Positions 37,426 to 47,019 of a DNA stretch of 64,000 bases are shown here, in pieces. Source of the DNA: Gemmatimonadota bacterium (GTDB lineage Bacteria > Gemmatimonadota > Gemmatimonadetes > Gemmatimonadales > GWC2-71-9); contig JAJCZX010000004.1 of assembly GCA_029262195.1 (NCBI GenBank), forward strand, positions 124,001 to 188,000, in the 5' to 3' direction. A model generated the notes under the pieces. The model was not told the origin of the DNA and made no database searches. It was given only the letters and a program-made list of their open reading frames with translations. The translations under genes were made by a program, and so were the position numbers. Position 1 is the first letter of the stretch, and each line of letters opens with the position of its first letter.

Positions 37426-40152
37426 TCACTCGACACGTAGACACTCGACCGGATCAATTCGGGTAACCCGGATGGCTGGTACGTATGCTGCCACGGAAGC
37501 GACGAAAAACACAGTGAATACTGCGACCGCGACAACACCTACCTCAAGAGGTTTGACACCATACAGAAACCCTCCGATGACGGGGGACAAAAAAGCGACA
37601 ACCAATACGCCGGTCAGGCCGCCTATAAACACCGAACCGCCAGCTCGTAGCATCACCCCGAGCAAAACGGACCCAGGCGAAGCACCCACGGCCTGGCGGA
37701 TTGCGAATTCACGCCGCCTAGAGTTAACCGAATGCGATACCACCGAATAAAGGCTCAGTACGGATAACAACAGGCTGGTCGTCGAAAAAGCCGCCAGGAG
37801 TTGCATGGCAAGCTTTTCTCGAGAAACCTGTCTTTCGATCAAATTTTCCATACCGCTGACTTTTTCCAGCGGCAAACTAGCGTTTACTTGCCGCAGCGCG
37901 TCTCGAGTGGCTCGGGCAGCGATCTCAGCCGAGACGCCCGCCCTGCCCCTGACCACAAGGTGCATGGTCGAGAGTGACGTGTACCCACCCTGGGTTAACG
38001 GGAAATAGACTTCCGGCCGACCTATCTCAGCCAGATTCCCCCTACGCACATCGCCTACAATCCCAACTACGGTTCGCCACTCCCGCGGGCCGTCGGGCAC
38101 CCCGCCAAGTTTCAAGCGAGAACCAACCGCCGCTCCGTTGGGCCACATATTGGCTACGGATTCGGAAATAACTGCGGTGAACAATCCGTCATGTCGGTCG
38201 GAGGTATCAAACGTGCGACCCTCCAAGAGATCAAGCCCCATGGCCTCGAAGTAACCCTCACTTGCGACCGTGAGTTCAATCACCGGAGCGCTGGCTCCTG
38301 GATCCATCCCTTCAAGCCACATCGCGGAAGCTTCCTGTGTCCCTCCCATGGGAATTGGCGACACGGCACCAGCGTGGGTTACGTCCGGGTGCTCCCTCAA
38401 ATCATTCAGAAACAACCTATAAAACTGTGACACTGCACCTTCTGTCTCAGAGCGGGAGCGGGCCCTTTGTACACTTTGCGCTCTGGCAGCATCCGGATAA
38501 CTAGCTTCCGGCAAAGTGACTTCGGCAACCATCACTCCAACCGGGTCAAACCCCGGTTCGTTCTCAAGCAAGCCCACGACGGTCCGAAAAAGCAGCCCTG
38601 ACACCAAAACCAGTACTACGGTCACTGCCACTTCCCCACCCACCACCCAGTCCCCCATACGCGCTGTCGTCTGCCCGGACACACGTTGCGTTGAAAGTGT
38701 CCCCATACTTGCGAGCTCGCTCAGCTTAATCGACGGAAACGCCCCGAAGATTGCGGCACTCAGAGTGCCCAGCAAAGCCACGAACACAAAGCTTTTCACA
38801 GAAATAGCCAGGGTGTCTAGTCCACGAATTCCCTCCGGTGCCACCGATTGGAGGATTTCGGCGGATGCCCACCCGACGGCCAGGCCACCGGCAACGGAGC
38901 CAATTGCCAAAATAGCATTTTCGAAAAGAAGATAGCGCACCACCATCCATCGCGAAGCGCCCAGTGCAACCCTAATCGCCAACTGGTTGGACCGCTCATA
39001 GCCGCGAGTAAACGACACTCCTGAGACATTCGCTGCAGCTACCAGTAAGATTAGTCCAGTAGCAGCAAACAACCCCACTATTATCGGTCGAATCTGACCA
39101 ACGGCCTGTTCCTGAATCGGCAACACACGGTGGGTAGCGAACCCGTCCCAACCAGAATTCTCCTCCACCACAGCCTCAGTTAATGCGTCGAGCCGTTCCT
39201 GCAGCAAGGCCACTCCACCCTCCCCAACTACTCTCGCGACAACACCCAGGTCGGAGGGACCTCGCAATGGGACCTGGTGCGGAATCCACAAATCGGGTCG
39301 GTCTGGAAAGTGGAACGCACTAGGAACATCAATGCCTCTGGGGAACCCGAAGTCAGCGGGCATCACCCCAACCACTTCGTAAGGTTCGCCGTTAAAGTTG
39401 ACCAACCTTCCGACGATTGCTGGATCTGCACCGAAAAGCGATGACCACACCTTGTGGGATAAGACAACAACCTTTTCGTTTCCCACCAAACCTTCGGGAA
39501 ATCCGACACCGATCATCGGGGAAACCCCGGCCACCCGAAAAAGATCGGGGGTCGTCCGAAGTCCTTCCAACCGCACAGGCCGATCATCGGCGCTGAAGTT
39601 AAAAAACTCTGTCCTAAATCCGGCTACATATTCAATTCCTTCCAACCGTGTAAACCTGTCAAAGAAACTTCCATGTACAGGTTGTCGGCGCATTCCCTCG
39701 CCCAACTGCGGAATGAAATTGTGAATAGACACAACCTCAGAGGGATACCTCACTCCGGCGTCATCAAGAAGAACATTCTCGGCGACTGAGAACATCACCA
39801 TGTTCGCCCCCAGAGCTATCGAAAGAGTCACTACGACAGCGGCCGAGTAGGCGGGAGCTTTCATCAGTGACCTAACCGAGTGTTTAAAGTCCTTGATCAG
39901 AGACCCACCACCATGGCGCTCAGCCCGGGGTTTCACCCCCGATATCGACTGAAGCTCCTGTTGGAGTCTCGTCACATTCCCGAAACGGTTCCGAGCCAGG
40001 TCCCGTGCTTCGCGGCCTGACAGACCCTCTGCTCTGAGCCGTTCTTGCTCAAGAGTAATATGCTGTCGAATATCCTGTTCAATGTCGCGCAGCACCGCGT
40101 CGCGTCTGAGGATCGCCTTAACACGAAATCCCATTTTGCTCACCCAGTTCAT
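37426..40152 (-). CDS. ADOP-type ABC transporter permease (MacB/FtsX family)
   Basis: 908 residues. The prefix domain 1 is clear (LRDIEQDIRQHITLEQERLRAEG, ARNRFGN), then helix 1 (AAVVVTLSIALGANMVMFSVAE), two MacB-like periplasmic domains and FtsX helices, ending RVTRIDPVECLRVE. The ATG at 40152 overlaps the padR stop as ATGA, which decides against the longer in-frame start at 40200. It faces the DUF5916 gene convergently, with a 48-base gap holding an imperfect G/C-rich dyad. Confidence 0.92.
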   Translation of the reverse strand: MNWVSKMGFRVKAILRRDAVLRDIEQDIRQHITLEQERLRAEGLSGREARDLARNRFGNVTRLQQELQSISGVKPRAERHGGGSLIKDFKHSVRSLMKAPAYSAAVVVTLSIALGANMVMFSVAENVLLDDAGVRYPSEVVSIHNFIPQLGEGMRRQPVHGSFFDRFTRLEGIEYVAGFRTEFFNFSADDRPVRLEGLRTTPDLFRVAGVSPMIGVGFPEGLVGNEKVVVLSHKVWSSLFGADPAIVGRLVNFNGEPYEVVGVMPADFGFPRGIDVPSAFHFPDRPDLWIPHQVPLRGPSDLGVVARVVGEGGVALLQERLDALTEAVVEENSGWDGFATHRVLPIQEQAVGQIRPIIVGLFAATGLILLVAAANVSGVSFTRGYERSNQLAIRVALGASRWMVVRYLLFENAILAIGSVAGGLAVGWASAEILQSVAPEGIRGLDTLAISVKSFVFVALLGTLSAAIFGAFPSIKLSELASMGTLSTQRVSGQTTARMGDWVVGGEVAVTVVLVLVSGLLFRTVVGLLENEPGFDPVGVMVAEVTLPEASYPDAARAQSVQRARSRSETEGAVSQFYRLFLNDLREHPDVTHAGAVSPIPMGGTQEASAMWLEGMDPGASAPVIELTVASEGYFEAMGLDLLEGRTFDTSDRHDGLFTAVISESVANMWPNGAAVGSRLKLGGVPDGPREWRTVVGIVGDVRRGNLAEIGRPEVYFPLTQGGYTSLSTMHLVVRGRAGVSAEIAARATRDALRQVNASLPLEKVSGMENLIERQVSREKLAMQLLAAFSTTSLLLSVLSLYSVVSHSVNSRRREFAIRQAVGASPGSVLLGVMLRAGGSVFIGGLTGVLVVAFLSPVIGGFLYGVKPLEVGVVAVAVFTVFFVASVAAYVPAIRVTRIDPVECLRVE

Positions 40153-40481
40153 GCACGCCTCCGTATCACCCTCGACATAGCATGCACGAACGCGTTCCAA
40201 CTTGACATCTCAACCTCCAGGTGCTTTCGACCTGAGCTGGTAATTTTGTAGACCTTTACAGGTCGACCCGTATCCGACACCCCTTTTTGCGAATTAACGA
40301 AGCCCGCCCGTTCCAGGCGGTAAAGAGCAGGATATATTGACCCCTGTTCGACGGAAAGAACGGCTTCGGACAAATCTTCGATTCGCCGCGCTATGGCATA
40401 ACCGTGCGCGTCCCCGTCAGAAAGAAGGCGTAATACGAGGAGCGGAAGAGTTCCCGGCACCAATTCAACTGTTTTCGACAT
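40149..40481 (-). CDS. PadR family transcriptional regulator
   Basis: A 110-residue PadR: VPGTLPLLVLRLLSDGDAHGYAIARRI, LSVEQGSIYPALYRLERAGF and GRPVKVYKITSSGRKHL. It overlaps its ADOP partner by four bases (ATGA). The upstream region carries an imperfect dyad TGTCTACACGTCGACA at 40512-40527, a weaker operator candidate than those of the other two PadR genes. Confidence 0.92.
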   Translation of the reverse strand: MSKTVELVPGTLPLLVLRLLSDGDAHGYAIARRIEDLSEAVLSVEQGSIYPALYRLERAGFVNSQKGVSDTGRPVKVYKITSSGRKHLEVEMSSWNAFVHAMSRVIRRRA

Positions 40482-40647
40482 ATGGACACCCTATTCGTTT
40501 CTACCTATGCATGTCTACACGTCGACAAAAGAAGAGATCCGCGGAGTTTTGAATTAAACCACGGAGGATGGGTAGCCCATCGGAACTCCTTCCCTGAGTG
40601 CGAGTTCTAACGGAGGCGGTGGTGCGAAAAAGAGGAACTCGGCAGAC

Positions 40648-40908
40648 TCACTCCGTAGTGTTGCCTTTCGTCAACAGCCGCTCTGCAAAGTCGAGCCGCT
40701 CCTGGAGTTCTCCGATTTCTTCGCGATTGAGTTCGCCCTGATCCCGAAGTTCTTCAAGTTGCTCCAGCAGCCGATCCAATTTCGCCGGATCAATCGTACC
40801 TGACTCCAAACGATTCAGCCGATTCACCAACCAACTGTAAAACGCGACGGTGGCTCCGGTGCCAATGATCGCCGCAAACAAAACCATCATTCCAATTATG
40901 CCGAACAA
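40648..40908 (-). CDS. Small membrane-anchored coiled-coil protein
   Basis: An 86-residue protein with one N-terminal helix (IIGMMVLFAAIIGTGATVAFYSWLV) and a C-terminal charged coiled coil (LDRLLEQLEELRDQGELNREEI, LQERLDFAERLL). Size and layout recall PspB-type envelope stress proteins but the match is not specific. The start is TTG at 40908, chosen because GGAGG lies four bases upstream; the ATG at 40890 lacks a ribosome site. Confidence 0.7.
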   Translation of the reverse strand: MFGIIGMMVLFAAIIGTGATVAFYSWLVNRLNRLESGTIDPAKLDRLLEQLEELRDQGELNREEIGELQERLDFAERLLTKGNTTE

Positions 40909-40981
40909 TTTTCCTCCTCAAGGAAATCGTGTCTCCCTGTTGGTTCTGGAATCTACATCCGCCCGTCACCATCCCGAGGCC

Positions 40982-41425
40982 TCAGACTCCGTACTGCCTG
41001 AGGTGATGGTCGAAGTGTTTGTGACAAAAAACACCCCAGATCTTCCGGCTCATAGAACCAAAGATGGGATGATCGCACATCTCCCGTCGGGTTCCTCGCT
41101 TACGAACCTCTCCACCCGGGCAATCAGTTCCTTAACAGCAGCCTTCCAGTTACCGGTGGAGTGACAAACGCTTCCGGCGGGCCCTTGACCTTCCCCTTTG
41201 ACCAGGAAACGACGTAGAGGATCATATATTTCAGAGCGGAAAACGCGGGAGCCCATAAACCGGTTTGGCCTCCAACTCGCCCAGGGTCAGGAGCATCTGG
41301 TCGCCGAGGTGGGCGATCATTTCGGGGGCAGACATTTGACCCCGTAGGGATGACAGGTCGGGATCTAATTTCCTGAGCCGCTTCAGGATATTGGAGCGGT
41401 CGGCGGGGTTCAAAATGGTTTTCAT
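40982..41425 (-). pseudogene. DUF1569 family gene broken by three frameshifts
   Basis: The family sequence can be followed through three frames. MKTILNPADRSNILKRLRKL to YGLPRFP (from ATG 41425) is in frame one. LKYMILYVVSWSKGKVKGPP and EAFVTPP are in a second frame. KAAVKELIARVERFVSEEPDG is in a third. DHPIFGSMSRKIWGVF and FDHHLRQYGV, ending at a TGA at 40982, are back in the first. The shifts lie near 41238, 41150 and 41085. The start lies one base after the stop of the class V aminotransferase gene, so it was once the next gene of that operon. Confidence 0.75.
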
Positions 41426-41426
41426 A

Positions 41427-42707
41427 CTATCCTAACACCTGTGCGGTAGCGCCCATAAAACGCGCAATGTCCTCTTCGGTGTTAGCCACGTTGGGCGATA
41501 TCCGAACCGTGTTGAGTTGATCAGTGGCAAAAGCCCTCATGACGAAGCCGTGCTCCCTGAACATTTGCGTGGCGAACGCATTGGCTCTCATACCATTGAC
41601 CTCAAGGGCGTAAAGCGACGCGGATAAACCAGAGTCAGTTGGCGATCGCCAGGTGAATTCGTTCGAGCCGGCGACTTCCTGCATAAACCTGTTTCTTAAG
41701 GAAGCATAGTGAGCGTCTTTGGTCTCTTGCCCAATCGCAACCTGGAAATCAATCGCATTGCCCAGAGTCAACAACTCGGCGAGGTTTCGAGTACCATAGT
41801 CTTCGAATCTCCTGGCACTATCAGGCCATCTGGCCTGGCCCCACGTAACCCACATGGGGCTGAGGTGTTGCTGAACGTCATTGCTCAAGTAGAGGACTCC
41901 GAGGCCTTTGGGAGCCTGGAGCCATTTGTGCGGGCTGGCGCTGAAAAAATCGACTCCGGAATCTCCAACCTCGATGTCCAACATACCGAGCGTCTGCGCC
42001 CCGTCCACCGCAACAAATTCAACACCATTGCTTTTCGCCATCCGAGCTAACTCGGACATGGGGTGCCTCAAGCCCACCGTATTGTCGACGTGCGGGACAA
42101 CCAGCACCCTGGTTCGTGGCGTGATTTGTTCCTCATAGCGCCCGAGCAGTTCATCGGTCGTCATCTCCATAACGCGGTCCCAGGGAAAATCGAACCTCTT
42201 CACGCTGTACCCGCGCGTCGCTCCATGGTGCTCCCAACACACACTTGCCCCCGGGTGATTGATGGAGCTGAACAGAACTTCGTCGCCGACACCCAGTGGC
42301 AGACCGGCTGCAAGAACGTTGAACCCTTCGGTCGTATTGTGTGTGATAGCCACTTCGGAGATTTGGCAGGAAAGCAGAGTAGCGACTTTGGCCCGCACAA
42401 TCTCCCGAGGTTCATCCCACTCCCCCGACCACATGTAGAACCAGGGATTTGTCTCCATCAATCTCAAATAGGCGATGTGCGCCTCGTGGACGGTGCGCGG
42501 CACGGTGCCGATTGACCCGTGATTGAAATAGGTGACCGCGGGATCAACCATGTACCGGTCTTTATACCTGAAATTACGTACGCTGCCCCGGCGTTCGATC
42601 AAATCAACGTCGGCGGCGAATGTCCGATCAGTATCGACTATCGAACTTACCCCGGCCATTCCGGCAATAGCTGAGATCTGCTTGAGAAACGCTCTACGAT
42701 GGTTCAT
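41427..42707 (-). CDS. Class V PLP-dependent aminotransferase-like enzyme, Tat-exported
   Basis: A 426-residue protein of the isopenicillin N epimerase / cysteine desulfurase-like group. It starts with a twin-arginine signal (MNHRRAFLKQISAIAGMAG). The PLP fold shows THNTTEGFN (phosphate side), VAVDGAQ (D235 to the pyridine N) and SASPHKW with the Schiff-base Lys261. Export by Tat fits a cofactor-loaded enzyme. Substrate unknown; neighbours include a Tat-exported D-aminoacylase, suggesting periplasmic amino acid chemistry. Confidence 0.88.
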   Translation of the reverse strand: MNHRRAFLKQISAIAGMAGVSSIVDTDRTFAADVDLIERRGSVRNFRYKDRYMVDPAVTYFNHGSIGTVPRTVHEAHIAYLRLMETNPWFYMWSGEWDEPREIVRAKVATLLSCQISEVAITHNTTEGFNVLAAGLPLGVGDEVLFSSINHPGASVCWEHHGATRGYSVKRFDFPWDRVMEMTTDELLGRYEEQITPRTRVLVVPHVDNTVGLRHPMSELARMAKSNGVEFVAVDGAQTLGMLDIEVGDSGVDFFSASPHKWLQAPKGLGVLYLSNDVQQHLSPMWVTWGQARWPDSARRFEDYGTRNLAELLTLGNAIDFQVAIGQETKDAHYASLRNRFMQEVAGSNEFTWRSPTDSGLSASLYALEVNGMRANAFATQMFREHGFVMRAFATDQLNTVRISPNVANTEEDIARFMGATAQVLG

Positions 42708-42761
42708 GGAGGTCCAATATTGAAGTTCTTAGCCGTCGAGTACATGCCTTGACTACACGCA

Positions 42762-44384
42762 TTAATTTCTCCGTCCCAACAAAATTCTTCCCGGTGTAGC
42801 ACCCGTGTGCTCACCATCTCGCACCACCATAGTCCCATTTACACAAACGTGTTCCATCCCGACAGCATATTGATGTGGCGCCGCAAACGTGGCTGTATCC
42901 TGAATTGTTTCCGGGTCAAACACAGCGATGTCGGCGAAGACACCAGGCTCAAGCCGACCTCTCCCGCGAAGTCGAAACAGATCGGCTGGCATGCTCGTCA
43001 TTTTTTTAACCGCATTTTCAAGAGACAAAAGACCGCGCTCTCGAACGTAGTACCCCAACAACCTTGCGAACGAACCGTAGGACCGCGGATGTGGGGTTCC
43101 CTCCCCCAATTCACCATGAGTGGCCAACGCCGAACCGTCGGAACACAGCATCCCCAACGGATGGGCCAACATGCGTTCGGTATTCTCTTCGCTCATTCCG
43201 AATCCCACTATACCCGTGCTATTGCGATCCTCAATCACCAGTTGCACCGTCAGGTCGTAGGGATCAACTCCACGCTCGCTGGCAAGAGTACCCAGACGTT
43301 TCCCCTCGGCCCACCGCAATTGGCTCGACGCAGTGGAGCTAATCTGAACAGCATCCCAGGACCCCAGTTTCGCGACCTTTTCGAGCACCGCGCCTCTAAT
43401 ACCCGCGTGTCCGTTGGCCAGTCGGCCGATGAAGGCATCGGTGCCGCCGTTTCGCACCCACGGCGGAAAGAGTGATGCCAGGCCGGTGCTGTACGCCACG
43501 TAGGGATATCGGTCGAACGACACTCCCTGCCCGGCATCTGACGCACGCTGAAGAGTTGCAAGCGCCACCTCGGCTTTCCACCAATTCCGTTCACCCTGGG
43601 CTTTGAGGTGGCTTACGTTAACGGGAACCCCGGCAGCCACCCCGATTTGCAGAGCCTCCTCAATGGCCGCAAGCAATTCATCATCTTCGTTTCGCATATG
43701 GCTTGTATACGGCAAACCGGTGCCCCGGAACTCGGCTGCCAGCCGCACAAGTTCCTCCTTGCCTGCAAACACTCCTGGCACGTACTCAAGCCCTGACGAC
43801 AGGCCCAACGCGCCACCCGACCTCGCCTCACCAACCAACATGGCCATCGTCTCCAACTCTTCCGGCGTAGCGGGTCGATCATCGAAGCCAACCACCGCAC
43901 CTCTAACCGTGCCTGCCCCTATCGAGCTGCCAAGGTTAACCGATGGCCCCACCTCGGCGATCGAAGCCAGGAACTCGGACAGCGACCCCTCGCCCGAACC
44001 GTCTCCATTCCACAATCCTTTTGAACTGCCGTCTTGCCCACAAATTTCGGTGGTCACGCCCTGCCGGATCTTGCTGTCGGCTGACGGGTTGATGAGGAGC
44101 TCGTCGTCAGTATGCGAGTGGGGATCGATAAAGCCCGGAGAAACCGCCAGACCACGCGCATCGATCTCATGTGTACCCACCGACGAAAGGTTCGCCCCGA
44201 TCGCAACGACGATGTTGCCCTCAACTGCTACGTCAGCAACGATCCCGGGATTGCCCAGCCCGTCGAATACGATTCCACCCCGAAAAACCAGCGACACCCT
44301 GGGGGGCGCGTCGACATAAACAGGAAGCAAAAAAGAGCCGGCTGCCGTAGCACCTGCGTGCAAAAAATCGCGTCTTTTCATCAT
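42762..44384 (-). CDS. N-acyl-D-amino-acid deacylase (D-aminoacylase family), Tat-exported
   Basis: About 540 residues of the amidohydrolase superfamily. N-terminus MMKRRDFLHAGATAAGSFLLP is a Tat signal, which decides the start at 44384 (or 44381) over the in-frame codon at 44492, which lies inside the upstream gene. The metal site begins with PGFIDPHSHTD; later GLEYVPG, PYTSHMRNED, NVSHLKAQG and LCSDGSALATHG match D-aminoacylases. The reaction is hydrolysis of N-acyl-D-amino acids, probably in the periplasm. Confidence 0.9.
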   Translation of the reverse strand: MMKRRDFLHAGATAAGSFLLPVYVDAPPRVSLVFRGGIVFDGLGNPGIVADVAVEGNIVVAIGANLSSVGTHEIDARGLAVSPGFIDPHSHTDDELLINPSADSKIRQGVTTEICGQDGSSKGLWNGDGSGEGSLSEFLASIAEVGPSVNLGSSIGAGTVRGAVVGFDDRPATPEELETMAMLVGEARSGGALGLSSGLEYVPGVFAGKEELVRLAAEFRGTGLPYTSHMRNEDDELLAAIEEALQIGVAAGVPVNVSHLKAQGERNWWKAEVALATLQRASDAGQGVSFDRYPYVAYSTGLASLFPPWVRNGGTDAFIGRLANGHAGIRGAVLEKVAKLGSWDAVQISSTASSQLRWAEGKRLGTLASERGVDPYDLTVQLVIEDRNSTGIVGFGMSEENTERMLAHPLGMLCSDGSALATHGELGEGTPHPRSYGSFARLLGYYVRERGLLSLENAVKKMTSMPADLFRLRGRGRLEPGVFADIAVFDPETIQDTATFAAPHQYAVGMEHVCVNGTMVVRDGEHTGATPGRILLGRRN

Positions 44385-44421
44385 ATGGTTAACAAGCGCG
44401 GGCGGACCATACCTGGGCCTT

Positions 44422-45084
44422 TTATTCTCTTCTGCCGCGGGACGGCCCGATTTGACCAACGTTTCCGCCGGTTGAGAGAAAGGCTCCATCAATCGACATC
44501 ACTTTTATTTCCACCGCCGCCATCACCGCGACTCCGGTTATCCGAAGCAAAGGGAGGTCCGGGTCAATATCAATCGTGCCCCGTTCGAGAGAATCGAATT
44601 GGCCCAGTATACCATCGCCGTCGCACTGGACCTGGAGATCGGGCGGGACAATCACTTTTACGCTCCCCATCACACTGGTAACCTCAACTTCCGTGAGACC
44701 CGCCCCGAGGTCTGCTTCCCTGAAGTCCAGCAACACCTCGCCCATCACGCTAATCACTTTGAAATACTCGGGAACGTACCAGGTGCCCTGCCGCTTGGCG
44801 GCGTTGAGAATTGACAGTACCCGTTTGGGGCGAGGCACAAACGCGGCATCGTTCGCGGGTGCAGTGTCGCCACGGATCACCACACCGGTAGCCGAGCCTC
44901 CAAGATCTGTCAGAAGGGCCTCAAGTTCGTCTCCGGTTTCGGCCCGCTGTGCCAACGCCAGCCGGCGGTCGAACTCATCGGTGTCCAGCTGAGCTGAAGC
45001 GAAGTAAGAGGTGAGGACATCCATTACCTCCTCACGCCTTTCGTGCAGTGCCATCCCCGTAGTTTCGTCTTCGTTGGTCACCAT
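44422..45084 (-). CDS. DUF1707 and LiaF-like C-terminal domain protein
   Basis: A 220-residue protein. Residues ~12-60 (LHERREEVMDVLTSYFASAQ, TDEFDRRLALAQRAET) form the DUF1707 helical domain. Residues ~105-200 (ISVMGEVLLDFREADL, TSVMGSVKVIVPPDLQV, LRITGVAVMAAVEIKV) form the beta-helical LiaF/cell-wall-active antibiotics response fold. It lacks a membrane helix. Possible envelope-stress sensor. First gene of the run toward the D-aminoacylase. Confidence 0.85.
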   Translation of the reverse strand: MVTNEDETTGMALHERREEVMDVLTSYFASAQLDTDEFDRRLALAQRAETGDELEALLTDLGGSATGVVIRGDTAPANDAAFVPRPKRVLSILNAAKRQGTWYVPEYFKVISVMGEVLLDFREADLGAGLTEVEVTSVMGSVKVIVPPDLQVQCDGDGILGQFDSLERGTIDIDPDLPLLRITGVAVMAAVEIKVMSIDGAFLSTGGNVGQIGPSRGRRE

Positions 45085-45176
45085 GAAAACCTAGTTCGCG
45101 CGGCGGGTTACCGGAAGCGCAAAGCGGACCCTGAACGAGCCACACAACATTCTTTAAGGAACTAATTGATACCAAT

Positions 45177-45185
45177 TGATATAAT
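45177..45185 (+). promoter_or_regulatory. Extended -10 promoter element
   Basis: TG-A-TATAAT, a perfect extended -10, lies about 49 bases before the start of the propeller gene at 45234. TTGATA occurs twice just upstream but not at 17-base spacing. The region is markedly AT-rich compared with its surroundings. Confidence 0.5.
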
Positions 45186-45233
45186 ACAATAACAGTAGTT
45201 CCCTCAGGCGAAACTTTGGAACGGGAGACATAA

Positions 45234-46124
45234 ATGAAATTAGGAATACTGTCGTTTGGCATCCTGGCCTCAGGCACCCAAATGCTGGCCGCGACCCAGG
45301 TTGAAGAAATATCGGTATTCGCAGAGGACATCGTGTCTGTTGAAAATGACAACCTCTTCCGTGGGAATTTCTCCCCTGACGGAGACTCGTTCTACTTCTT
45401 CAGAAAAATTGATCCCGACGCGGAAGACTACCGTATCTGGGTAACAACCAACAACGGAGAAAGGTGGGGCCAACCCATACGTGTCGTCCTCGGTGAGGAT
45501 GGCCACTCAGATCTCTATCCAACCATCTCACCGGATGGGGAACGACTGGTTTTTTCTTCATACCGTCCGGTCGATGGCGACACGTCCAATCACCCCAACG
45601 CTAATCTCTGGATGTCACGACGAAACGGGAGCGGTTGGGGAGATCCCGTCCTGCTTGGCGCTTCGACGACTCTCGCCAACTATGATGCCGGTCCCTGGAT
45701 CGATGGCGATGGCGTTTTGCACTGGGTAAGTACTACGCCGGACTGGCGCAATCGTATGCCCAGGCTCAGCAGACCTACCGAGAACGGATACGCAGCCTTC
45801 GAATCCGATCCGAAGCTGGATCGGTGGGCAAATCTCAGCGGTCAGTTCCGATTGTGGGACGCTATCCCGAGCCCGGACGGTTCATTCGTTATCCTCGGAG
45901 TATCAAGACTCGAAGGAAACCGTCCTTTGCCATCGGACCTCTGGATTGCATTTAGGCAGGGTTCTGGTTGGTCCGAACCTGTGTCCCTCGGAGAGACTGT
46001 GAACTCAGCTGGTAACCACGAAAATTTCGTCACCTTCGACCCAACCTCCGGCGACATGTTGTTCGTACGGGCTTTCGCAACCTACTTCAGAGTGTCCCGG
46101 GAGTCGCTAATACGATTGAGGTAA
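45234..46124 (+). CDS. TolB-like PD40 propeller protein, secreted
   Basis: A 296-residue exported protein (signal LGILSFGILASGTQMLAA). PD40 repeats occur at GNFSPDGDSFYFFRK, PTISPDGERLVFSSYR and AIPSPDGSFVILGVS. It belongs to the exo-acting TolB-like proteins of unknown function. It has its own promoter candidate and stands alone, convergent with the lipoprotein hydrolase. Confidence 0.8.
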   Translation: MKLGILSFGILASGTQMLAATQVEEISVFAEDIVSVENDNLFRGNFSPDGDSFYFFRKIDPDAEDYRIWVTTNNGERWGQPIRVVLGEDGHSDLYPTISPDGERLVFSSYRPVDGDTSNHPNANLWMSRRNGSGWGDPVLLGASTTLANYDAGPWIDGDGVLHWVSTTPDWRNRMPRLSRPTENGYAAFESDPKLDRWANLSGQFRLWDAIPSPDGSFVILGVSRLEGNRPLPSDLWIAFRQGSGWSEPVSLGETVNSAGNHENFVTFDPTSGDMLFVRAFATYFRVSRESLIRLR

Positions 46125-46142
46125 TGCCTTGCGCACATTACC
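46120..46142. terminator. Hairpin between convergent genes
   Basis: GGTAATG (46120-46126) and CATTACC (46136-46142) pair around a 9-base loop, covering the stop codon of the propeller gene and placed between convergent genes. There is no T tract, so bidirectional termination is only a suggestion. Confidence 0.35.
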
Positions 46143-46155
46143 AAAGACGTGATGC

Positions 46156-47019
46156 TCACATGATCCCGTGGTCCGCCATCCAATCATCAATGTCGGGCCA
46201 AACCATGGCGCCACACAGCTGAAGACAGTGGCCGACATCTGGATAAACCACCCATGAAAACGGTTTCGTCCCGGACGAGGTGATGTCTTCCAAAATGGCT
46301 ACGCTTTCAGCGGTGGGGATACTACGATCGGCCGCTCCGAAGAGCCATAGTCCGGGAACAGTTTGCCCCTCAATGTCACTCCTCGGATCGAAACCGGGAG
46401 ACCCATTGAACCCGTTCAGGATGTCCGAAAGCTCGGCGAAAGTTCTGGACTCGTTTTCAGCCGCGTTGCTGTATGCGTTTTCTATCCCTATCGAGACGGT
46501 TGGGCCCACCAGCAAGATAGTAAAACTCACGTCCTGAGATAGCGTAACCGTTCTCGGAATAATCCAGCCGGCCTGGCTCACCCCAACGAGGCCGATTCTA
46601 GTCGGATCTACCAGCGGATTCTTTTTCAACTCAGCAATTGCAGCTGCTACGTCTGAGGCAAGAAGAGGAAGCCTCGCCTCCGAATTACCCGTCGACACAG
46701 AAACAAAATCTCCGCTCGAGAACCCGGTTCCGCGTTTGTCGTAACGCATGGCAATAAACCCTCTGCTAACCATTTGATTCGTGACGTTCGTATTCCAGGT
46801 TTTGGTCTGTTTACCCGATCCGTTGACCATCACAAATGCTGGAAACCGGCCACCTACAGTGGTGTCGGGAAAATCAATTGCGTAATGGAGACTGTCCGTT
46901 CCGTTCAGGAAAAACGTCGGAGCTTCCCCGGGCGGCAATTCAGGGCCGGTGCCGGTAGCACACGCCCCTCCCGAAAAGGCAACAATTATGGCTAAAATTC
47001 CGCGTTTTGGGTTTTTCAT
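46156..47019 (-). CDS. Alpha/beta hydrolase, lipoprotein
   Basis: A 287-residue protein with lipobox FSGGAC. The alpha/beta-hydrolase fold shows FPAFVMVNGSG (oxyanion strand), GVSQAG (nucleophile Ser), GAADRSIP (Asp) and YPDVGHCLQL (His). YDKRGTGFSSGDF resembles the dienelactone hydrolase/esterase group with a lid domain. It is probably an outer-membrane-anchored esterase or peptidase. Confidence 0.87.
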   Translation of the reverse strand: MKNPKRGILAIIVAFSGGACATGTGPELPPGEAPTFFLNGTDSLHYAIDFPDTTVGGRFPAFVMVNGSGKQTKTWNTNVTNQMVSRGFIAMRYDKRGTGFSSGDFVSVSTGNSEARLPLLASDVAAAIAELKKNPLVDPTRIGLVGVSQAGWIIPRTVTLSQDVSFTILLVGPTVSIGIENAYSNAAENESRTFAELSDILNGFNGSPGFDPRSDIEGQTVPGLWLFGAADRSIPTAESVAILEDITSSGTKPFSWVVYPDVGHCLQLCGAMVWPDIDDWMADHGIM

